Part shown: one piece after another, positions 1 through 4,890 of the stretch | Layout of the letters: every line of letters begins with the position of its first letter | Position numbering within the stretch: position 1 is the first letter of the stretch | DNA from: a bacterium | GTDB taxonomy: Bacteria; Myxococcota_A; Bradymonadia; UBA7976; UBA1532 | NCBI GenBank assembly: GCA_030424955.1 | Contig: JAUHVS010000455.1 | Location: forward strand, 1 to 5,454 | DNA length: 5,454 nucleotides | Reading direction: 5' to 3' | Notes under the pieces: generated by a model | Seen by the model: only the letters and a program-made list of their open reading frames with translations | Told to the model about the DNA's origin: nothing | The model's database searches: none | Position numbers and translations under genes: made by a program

Positions 1-411
1 GAGGACAAGACCGAGTACGTGACCCGGCTGGGCGAGTACATCGCCGACCGGCGCATCACCCTCGAGGTCTGCCTGACCAGCAACATGCAGACCAACCCCA
101 ACATGAGCACGCTGGCCGAGCACACCTTCAAGAAGCTGCGCGAGGCCCGCCTGTCGACCACCATCTGCACCGACAACCGCACGGTGTCGAACACCACCGT
201 CAGCCGCGAGCTGATGCTGGCGGTGCAGCACCTGGGCCTCGACCAGCACGACCTCAAGTCGATCATCGTCTACGGCTTCAAGCGCAGCTTCATGCCGGGC
301 ACGTACCTCGAGAAGCGCGCCTACGTGCGCCACATCATCGACTACTACGACCAGATCGTGGCCGAGCACACCCAGAAGCTGGTCAAGGCCCCCCTCGAGC
401 TCAACGGGTGA
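1..411 (+). CDS. add: Adenosine deaminase family protein, C-terminal part (5' end outside window)
   Basis: The frame is open from base 1 to the TGA at 409-411, giving 137 residues of the C-terminal third of an amidohydrolase-fold deaminase. Family members hydrolytically deaminate adenosine to inosine (purine salvage) in the cytosol using one metal ion. Visible marks: LEVCLTSNMQT at window residues 21-31, matching the family's conserved C-x-TSN-x-QT strand, and TICTDNR at 54-60, where D58 is the expected metal-binding aspartate. The residue after it is N59, not the second Asp of the mammalian and E. coli enzymes; D-N is also known in bacterial members. The end (GFKRSF at 87-92, then EKRAYVRHIIDYY) is the usual terminal helical region. 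The HxH motif, third His and catalytic Glu must lie upstream. Related substrates (adenine, aminodeoxyfutalosine) cannot be excluded. The stop overlaps the next gene's GTG start. Confidence 0.85.
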   Translation, partial: EDKTEYVTRLGEYIADRRITLEVCLTSNMQTNPNMSTLAEHTFKKLREARLSTTICTDNRTVSNTTVSRELMLAVQHLGLDQHDLKSIIVYGFKRSFMPGTYLEKRAYVRHIIDYYDQIVAEHTQKLVKAPLELNG

Positions 412-1700
412 CAGGCTGGGGCCTGCGCTGGGCGGCCCTGGCCCTGGGCGGCTGCCTCGCGGTCACCGGGGGCGCCGGCCTGGGCGGCTGCGACGCCGCT
501 GAGCAGACCCCGTACGTCGCCCCCGATCAGGCCCCCCTGCCCTTCCGCGACGCCGAGCCCCTGCGCGACGGCCTGGTGGTGTTTGACGACGCCGCCCTCA
601 CCACCGAAGACGCCGCCATCCGCACCGAGGCGGGCATCTGCCAGACCGGCGACCTGATCGGCGTGGCCTGCGCCCCCAACGGGCAGGGCATCGGCGGAGC
701 CGAGGTGGTGGCCCTCACCACCGACTGCTTCGGCGAGCCCCGCGAGGTGCGGGTCATCGCCGACGCCCGCGGCCGGTTCCGGCTGGCGAACCTGGCGCCC
801 GGCCCCACCGAGGTCAACGTGCGCCTGGGCAGCTTCTTCGCGCGCTACCAGGCCGAGGTCACCGCCAACCTCGCGCGGCCCGTCAACGGCGACAACGAGA
901 AGCTGTGCCTCGCCGCCGACGCCACCCGGCTGGCGGTGCTCACCGGCGACTTCGACCGCATCCAGTCGGTGCTGGGCGGCCTGGGCTTCGAGTACGACCT
1001 GTACTGCGGCGACCGCACCAACCACCGGCCGGCGCGCCAGCTCCTCGCCGACCGGGCCCTGCTGGGCCAGTACGACATCCTGTTCGTCAACTGCACCAGC
1101 GGCATCGACCTGGGCAACACCGACGCCGACGTGCAGGCGGCGATCACCAACCTGCGCTGGTTCGTCGAGCAGGGCGGCTCGCTGTATGTGAGCGATCTGT
1201 CGGCCGACTTCGTGCGCCGGGGCTGGCCCGGGGTGGTGGAGTTCATCGCCAGCCAGAGCCCGCCGTCGGACGGCGAGGACTGCTGCGTCTGCGCCGACTG
1301 CCCGCCGGCCTGCGTGGTGGATCCGCCGGTCCCCGCCCGCGTCTGCGAGGGCTGCTGCCCCGACGACAACAGCCTGCCTGCCGAGTGCCGCGGGTTCTCG
1401 GGCACCGGCGGCCAGGGCGCCGGCGGCGAGGTGCAGGGCACCATCACCAGCGACTTCCTGGCCCGCTACCTGTCGGCGGCGCAGCTCTCGGTGAACTTCA
1501 ACCTGGGCGCCTGGGTGCAGATCGCGAGCGTGCGCGACGACGTCGAGGTGCTGGTGGCCGATCCCAGCGGGCGCCCGCTGATGGTGCTGTTCGAGCCCAC
1601 CCCGGGGGGCGGGCGGGTGGCCTACACCAGCTTCCACAACCACGCGCAGGCCACGGCCTCCATGCGGATCATCCTGGAGGCGCTGGTGTTCCGCCTGTAG
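408..1700 (+). CDS. Secreted lipoprotein: regulatory-like beta-sandwich plus ThuA/GATase-like domain with a Cys-rich insert
   Basis: 430 residues, function unknown. The GTG at 408 is chosen because it gives a full lipoprotein signal: R7, a hydrophobic stretch, then a lipobox LGGC with C28 as the likely lipidated residue (D29 follows; another LGGC ends at C16). Residues 29 to about 75 form an acidic, probably disordered linker. Residues about 78-150 resemble a carboxypeptidase-regulatory-like beta-sandwich (ADARGRFRLANLAPGPTEV). From about 172 the pattern is that of a ThuA/class I glutamine-amidotransferase-like fold: RLAVLTGDFD, then YDILFVNCTSG at 222-232, RWFVEQGGSLYVSD at 250-263 and GRVAYTSFHNH near the end. 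No nucleophile-elbow Cys (GxCxG) is seen, so catalysis is doubtful. Residues 292-327 are an insert with nine cysteines, followed by a Gly-rich loop. It probably sits on the cell envelope. The four-base overlap with the deaminase suggests co-transcription; no clear ribosome binding site precedes the GTG. Confidence 0.82.
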   Translation: MTGWGLRWAALALGGCLAVTGGAGLGGCDAAEQTPYVAPDQAPLPFRDAEPLRDGLVVFDDAALTTEDAAIRTEAGICQTGDLIGVACAPNGQGIGGAEVVALTTDCFGEPREVRVIADARGRFRLANLAPGPTEVNVRLGSFFARYQAEVTANLARPVNGDNEKLCLAADATRLAVLTGDFDRIQSVLGGLGFEYDLYCGDRTNHRPARQLLADRALLGQYDILFVNCTSGIDLGNTDADVQAAITNLRWFVEQGGSLYVSDLSADFVRRGWPGVVEFIASQSPPSDGEDCCVCADCPPACVVDPPVPARVCEGCCPDDNSLPAECRGFSGTGGQGAGGEVQGTITSDFLARYLSAAQLSVNFNLGAWVQIASVRDDVEVLVADPSGRPLMVLFEPTPGGGRVAYTSFHNHAQATASMRIILEALVFRL

Positions 1701-2187
1701 CGGGCCCCGGCGCCTCACCGGCCGCGGGCGCGGCCTCCGGGGGGCACGCGCCCCACCGCCGCCCGGCGGCCTCGAGCCGTGGCCCCGCGGGGGTCTGCAC
1801 CACCTGCTCCGGCCGCCCGTCGGCGTCCAGATCCACCGGGCCCACCGCCTGGGGCGTCGCCCCCGCCGGCGTCCACCGCCACAGCCCGTCCGCCGGCGCC
1901 GACAGCACCAGCCGCGGCGCGCAGGGCCCCGGCCCGCGGTCGATGACCGTCGCCGCCCCCAGCGCCACCCCCGGCGGGACCAGGTCCAGGCAGTCCTGGG
2001 GCCCCCGCAGCTCCACCCACAGCGGGTCGTAGCAGGCCACCGCCGTCCCGTGCGTGCCGGTGACGTTGAGCAGCACCGCAGCCCGCCCGCGGGGCCCCGG
2101 GCGGACCCCGTTCGAGGGGGTCCAGCCGCAGGCGCTGAGGGCGAAGGGGGTGGCCAGGCAAAGGCCGAGGTAGCCGAGACGCGTCAT
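1669..2187 (-). CDS. Small lipoprotein with an FG-GAP/VCBS-like Asp-rich motif, unknown function
   Basis: 172 residues, not recognised as a named family. The N-terminus is a textbook lipoprotein signal: R3, a hydrophobic stretch LGYLGLCLATPFA and a lipobox LSAC ending at C20, so the mature protein would be about 152 residues. Four further cysteines (C52, C66, C89, C148) could form two disulfides outside the cytoplasm. DLDADGRPE at 119-127 resembles the calcium-binding-type loop of FG-GAP/VCBS repeats, but only one copy is seen, so a complete propeller is ruled out. The last 25 or so residues are Ala/Pro/Gly-rich. The signal peptide, and the absence of a better frame between 1701 and 2184, argue that this is real. 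Its end overlaps the 3' end of the upstream lipoprotein gene by 32 bp in convergent orientation. No strong ribosome binding site is visible before the ATG. Confidence 0.7.
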   Translation of the reverse strand: MTRLGYLGLCLATPFALSACGWTPSNGVRPGPRGRAAVLLNVTGTHGTAVACYDPLWVELRGPQDCLDLVPPGVALGAATVIDRGPGPCAPRLVLSAPADGLWRWTPAGATPQAVGPVDLDADGRPEQVVQTPAGPRLEAAGRRWGACPPEAAPAAGEAPGPATGGTPAPPG

Positions 2188-2194
2188 GGGCCCG

Positions 2195-2200
2195 TACCCT
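2195..2200 (+). promoter_or_regulatory. Possible -10 element for leaderless transcription of the ABC gene
   Basis: TACCCT fits the TAnnnT form of a -10 box and ends seven bases before the ATG at 2208, so a transcript would begin at or next to the start codon. That would explain the missing Shine-Dalgarno. No -35 box is recognisable at the usual distance. A six-base match in a 20-bp gap is weak evidence. Confidence 0.28.
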
Positions 2201-2207
2201 GGCGCGC

Positions 2208-3800
2208 ATGGCCGAACGCCGCAACCTGCTGATGCCCGACGTGCCGCGCTGGCCGAGCGACCAGCCCGTCATCGAGCTGATCGACGTGCACAAGGCCTTC
2301 GGCGACCAGGTGGTGCTCGACGGCCTGTCCTTGTCCATCAAGACCGGCGAGACCACCGTGGTGGCCGGCCAGTCCGCCAGCGGCAAGTCGGTGCTGCTGC
2401 GCATGATGAACGGCCTGACCCTGCCCGATCGCGGCACGGTGAGGCTCTTCGGCGAAGACCTCGCGCGCATCAACGAGCGCGCCCGCACCCAGCTCCGCAA
2501 GCGCATCACCATGGTGTTCCAGAACTACGCGCTCATCGACTCGATGACCGTGGCGCAGAACATCGGCTTCCCGCTGCAGCAGAACACCAAGCTCAGCAAG
2601 CCCGAGATCCTCAAGCTCGTGCAGGACCTGCTCGAGATGTTGGAGCTGCCCGAGGCCATCGACCGCATGCCCAGCGACCTGAGCGGCGGCATGAAGAAGC
2701 GGGTGGCCCTGGCGCGGGCGGTGGTCAGCAACCCCGAGGTGGTGCTCTTCGACGAGCCCACCACCGGCCTCGACCCGGTGATGATCGAGTTCGTCGATGA
2801 GCTGATCCGCCGCACCCAGCAGGAGTTCGCGATCACCTCGGTGATCATCAGCCACGACATGGCCAGCAACCAGCGGCTGGCCAACACTTTGGCGATCCTG
2901 GCCGAGGGCCGCATCGTGGCCAGCGGCGACTTCGACGCCGTGTGCGCCGATCCCCACCCCGCCGTGCAGGCCTTCATGGCCAACGCCGTCACCGAGCGCC
3001 TCGAGCGCGAGGCCCCCATCGAGGGCGGCGAGCCGGTGGCGTGGCAGCCCGCGCCGGACCCCACGCCGGCGGTGGCCGAGGTCACCGGGCTGCACAAGCG
3101 CTTCGGCCCCAACCACGTGCTCAAGGGCATCGACCTGACCATCCCGAAGGACCGGATCACCGTGGTGATCGGCGGCTCGGGCTCGGGCAAGTCGGTGCTC
3201 ATCAAGCACATCATCGGGCTGTTCACGCCCACCGAGGGCAAGGTGGTCACCCTGGGCGAGGACTGGGCCACCCTCAACAGCCGCGAGCAGCAGCGGCTGC
3301 GGGGCCAGATCGGCATGCTCTTCCAGGGGGCGGCGCTCTTCGACTCCATGACCGTGCGCGAGAACATCGCGTTCCCGCTGGCCGAGGGGCAGCGGCTGAA
3401 GGGCCGCACGGTGCGCGAGCAGGTCGAGGCCATCGCCGAGCAGACCCGGGTCAAGGACATCCTCGACCGCTTCCCGGCCGACGTCAGCAACGGCGAGCGC
3501 AAGCGCGTGGGCCTGGCCCGCGCGCTCATCACCCGGCCCAAGATCATGATCTACGACGAGCCCACCACCGGGCAGGACCCCATCATGATGCGGCGGGTGG
3601 ACGACATGATCGTGGAGGCCAGCGAGACCTTCGACATCACGAGCATCGTGATCAGCCACGACATGCTCTCGACGTTCCGCATCGCCGACAAGATCGCCAT
3701 GATCTACAAGGGCCACCTGGTGGCGGCGGGCACCCCCGACGAGCTGCGCGGCTGCCCCGACGAGCGGGTGCAGCAGTTCATCTACGCCGGCTCGAGCTGA
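2208..3800 (+). CDS. Tandem ABC transporter ATPase, two fused MlaF-like domains
   Basis: 530 residues with two complete nucleotide-binding domains. Domain 1 (about 21-260): Walker A GQSASGKS 54-61, Q-loop Q105, signature LSGGM 158-162, Walker B VVLFDEP 178-184, D-loop TGLDP 186-190, switch H216. Domain 2 (about 288-528): Walker A GGSGSGKS 322-329, Q373, a weak signature VSNGE 426-430, Walker B IMIYDEP 446-452, D-loop TGQDP 454-458, H484. The two halves are clearly related (DSMTVAQNIGFPL against DSMTVRENIAFPL), so this is an internal duplication or fusion. The FPL helical segment after the Q-loop and the SHDM...RIADKIAM end are typical of MlaF/Mkl ATPases, which power MCE-type phospholipid transport between membranes; those are normally single-domain and dimerise. 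There is no membrane segment, so it should act at the inner membrane with a separate permease, not found here. Lipid transport is inferred from resemblance only. The ATG at 2208 has no Shine-Dalgarno; M9 (2232) is a less likely start. Confidence 0.93.
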   Translation: MAERRNLLMPDVPRWPSDQPVIELIDVHKAFGDQVVLDGLSLSIKTGETTVVAGQSASGKSVLLRMMNGLTLPDRGTVRLFGEDLARINERARTQLRKRITMVFQNYALIDSMTVAQNIGFPLQQNTKLSKPEILKLVQDLLEMLELPEAIDRMPSDLSGGMKKRVALARAVVSNPEVVLFDEPTTGLDPVMIEFVDELIRRTQQEFAITSVIISHDMASNQRLANTLAILAEGRIVASGDFDAVCADPHPAVQAFMANAVTERLEREAPIEGGEPVAWQPAPDPTPAVAEVTGLHKRFGPNHVLKGIDLTIPKDRITVVIGGSGSGKSVLIKHIIGLFTPTEGKVVTLGEDWATLNSREQQRLRGQIGMLFQGAALFDSMTVRENIAFPLAEGQRLKGRTVREQVEAIAEQTRVKDILDRFPADVSNGERKRVGLARALITRPKIMIYDEPTTGQDPIMMRRVDDMIVEASETFDITSIVISHDMLSTFRIADKIAMIYKGHLVAAGTPDELRGCPDERVQQFIYAGSS

Positions 3801-3825
3801 GGCCGCGGCCTGCGGGGCCTCGCTC
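3794..3825. terminator. Hairpin between convergent ABC and cysM genes, possible bidirectional terminator
   Basis: GAGC (3794-3797) pairs with GCTC (3822-3825), and GAGGCC (3799-3804) pairs with GGCCTC (3816-3821). This gives a ten-bp stem with one bulged T (3798) and an 11-base GC-rich loop. The stem includes the ABC gene's TGA (bases 3799-3800) and most of cysM's stop. No T-run follows on either strand, so it is not a classical intrinsic terminator. Its place exactly between two convergent stops is the main support. Confidence 0.45.
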
Positions 3826-4714
3826 AGTCGGCGTACAGGCCGGGCACCGACAGGTACTTGTCGCCGCGATCACACACGATGAACGCGATGACGCTGCCCG
3901 GGGCCGCCGTGCGCGCCACCTGCAGGGCCGCCCAGCAGGCGCCGCCGCTGGAGATCCCCGCGAAGATCCCCTCCTCGCGGGCCAGCAGCCGCACGTGGGC
4001 CTCGGCGGTAGGGCGGTCCACCAGCAGGATCTCGTCCACCCCCGCCGGGTCGTAGATCTTGGGCAGGTAGGCCGGCGACCACTTCCGGCTGCCCGGGATC
4101 TTGTGGCCATCCTGGGGCTGCACGCCCACCACCTGCAGGTCCGGCCGCTGGCTCTTCAAGAACCGCCCCGTGCCCATGATGGTGCCGGTGGTGCCCATGC
4201 TCGCCACGAAGTGGGTCACGGCGCCGTCGGTGTCCCGCCAGATCTCGGGCCCGGTGGTGCGGAAGTGCATCTCGGGGTTCGCGGCGTTCGAGAACTGATC
4301 GATCATGAAGTGCGTGCCGGCGGCGTGCAGGCTGCGGGCCATGTCGATGGCCACCTCCATGTCGTCGGCCAGGATCACCTCGGCCCCGTAGGCCGCCATG
4401 GTCACCCGGCGCTCGGCGGTGGCCGAGGCCGGCATGATCAGGGTGATGGGCCGCTTCATCAGCGCCGCGATCATCGCCAGCGCGATGCCCGTGTTGCCGC
4501 TGGTGGCCTCGACGATGCGCTTGCCCTCGAGCAGGCCGGCGTCGGCGGCGGCGGTGATCATCGCCAGGGCGGCGCGATCCTTCACCGAGCCCCCCAGGTT
4601 GGTGCCCTCGAGCTTGGCGAGCACCGTGACATCGTCGCGCCCCACCACCCGCTGCAGGCGTCGCAGGGGCGTGTCGGCGATCAGGCGGGCGAACCCGTGT
4701 TCCTCAGGCAGCAT
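3824..4714 (-). CDS. cysM: Cysteine synthase B (O-acetylserine sulfhydrylase B)
   Basis: 296 residues, close to the E. coli CysM length. This fold-type II PLP enzyme converts O-acetyl-L-serine plus sulfide, or in CysM also thiosulfate, to cysteine in the cytosol. K45 in GGSVKDR is the PLP Schiff-base lysine. TSGNTG (71-76) is the substrate/PLP asparagine loop, GTTGT (174-178) the phosphate-binding loop, GISSGGA (253-259) contacts the PLP ring nitrogen, and CDRGDKYLS (281-289) is the CysM-like end. ATSGNTGIALAMIAAL, TTGPEIW, THFV-SMGTTGTI and the IPG-R-W-YLP stretch favour CysM over CysK. An oddity is N39-L40 before GGSVKDR, where relatives usually have Asn-Pro. The ATG at 4714 is supported by GAGGAG five bases upstream. 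Divergent cysE, which supplies O-acetylserine, supports the role. CysM sulfur-donor preference cannot be read from the sequence. Confidence 0.95.
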   Translation of the reverse strand: MLPEEHGFARLIADTPLRRLQRVVGRDDVTVLAKLEGTNLGGSVKDRAALAMITAAADAGLLEGKRIVEATSGNTGIALAMIAALMKRPITLIMPASATAERRVTMAAYGAEVILADDMEVAIDMARSLHAAGTHFMIDQFSNAANPEMHFRTTGPEIWRDTDGAVTHFVASMGTTGTIMGTGRFLKSQRPDLQVVGVQPQDGHKIPGSRKWSPAYLPKIYDPAGVDEILLVDRPTAEAHVRLLAREEGIFAGISSGGACWAALQVARTAAPGSVIAFIVCDRGDKYLSVPGLYAD

Positions 4715-4719
4715 GATGG

Positions 4720-4725
4720 CTCCTC
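4720..4725 (-). promoter_or_regulatory. Ribosome binding site of cysM
   Basis: Read on the minus strand this is GAGGAG, followed by five bases (CCATC) and the ATG. It is a strong Shine-Dalgarno match at a good distance and decides the cysM start. Confidence 0.85.
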
Positions 4726-4742
4726 AGACAGCGCAAGGCGGG

Positions 4743-4748
4743 AGTGTA
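4743..4748 (-). promoter_or_regulatory. Possible -10 box of the cysM promoter
   Basis: TACACT on the minus strand differs from TATAAT at two positions and lies about 30 bases upstream of the cysM ATG, allowing a short leader of about 20 bases that holds the Shine-Dalgarno. No convincing -35 box is seen 16-18 bases further upstream. Confidence 0.4.
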
Positions 4749-4852
4749 GCCACAGGCCGGGGTGCCAGGGCCAGCCGCCCGTGCGAGGCCGCCGCCCGCC
4801 CGCCTGCGCCGGCCCGCGCGAGGTTTGGCCCCGCCGACCGCGCCGTTTTGGG

Positions 4853-4858
4853 TAGATT
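4853..4858 (+). promoter_or_regulatory. Possible -10 box of the cysE promoter
   Basis: TAGATT sits in a short AT-richer island (TTTTGGGTAGATT, 4846-4858) within otherwise extremely GC-rich DNA, 32 bases upstream of the cysE ATG. Transcription would start near 4865 and leave a leader of about 26 bases. TTTGGC at 4824-4829 is too far (23 bp) to be a normal -35 box. Confidence 0.42.
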
Positions 4859-4877
4859 CGCCCCGCCCGTGCCCGCC

Positions 4878-4884
4878 GAGGAGG
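4878..4884 (+). promoter_or_regulatory. Ribosome binding site of cysE
   Basis: GAGGAGG, six bases before the ATG at 4891, is a near-complete anti-16S complement. It decides this start against the in-frame ATGs at 4912 and 4945. Confidence 0.88.
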
Positions 4885-4890
4885 CCTGCC

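Larger units (their letters stand above)
4715..4890. other. cysM-cysE divergent intergenic region
   Basis: These 176 bp are the only sizeable non-coding stretch and must hold both cys promoters. They contain the two Shine-Dalgarno sites, a -10 candidate for each direction about 104 bp apart, and very GC-rich sequence between them. I found no clear inverted repeat that would mark a regulator operator, and nothing resembling a T-box or other leader riboswitch: the predicted leaders of 20-26 bases are too short for one. Confidence 0.7.

Noticed and set aside
1071..1103. C229 in VNCTSG as a catalytic nucleophile of an active glutamine amidotransferase
   Set aside because: It lacks the GxCxG nucleophile elbow, and the position follows an earlier strand of the fold; no downstream His-x-Glu pair is apparent.
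345..1718. A 457-codon open frame antisense to the lipoprotein gene
   Set aside because: Rich in Ala, Gly, Val, His and Arg without domains or signal; the plus-strand frame has a lipobox and coherent folds.
905..2032. A 375-codon plus-strand frame overlapping both lipoprotein genes
   Set aside because: Arg/Pro/Gly-rich product with no motif; it lies in a different frame from the lipoprotein on the same strand and is antisense to the other.
2184..3716. A 510-codon open frame antisense to the ABC gene
   Set aside because: Its product is dominated by His, Leu, Val, Gly and Asp with no recognisable motif, the pattern expected opposite a real GC-rich gene; the plus-strand frame has every ABC motif.
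4038..4714. Assigning the minus-strand PLP enzyme as CysK or cystathionine beta-synthase
   Set aside because: Length, the GTTGT loop, the TTGPEIW segment and the CDRGDKYLS end follow CysM, and there is no C-terminal CBS domain pair.
4750..4767. Possible sigma-54 promoter for cysM (TGGCAC on the minus strand at 4762-4767)
   Set aside because: The -24-like half is good, but the -12 position lacks the required GC at the correct spacing.
2942..4855. A 637-codon plus-strand frame crossing the ABC 3' end and the whole of cysM
   Set aside because: Out of frame with the ABC domains and antisense to an unmistakable cysM; Arg/Gly/His-rich low-complexity product typical of high-GC shadow frames.
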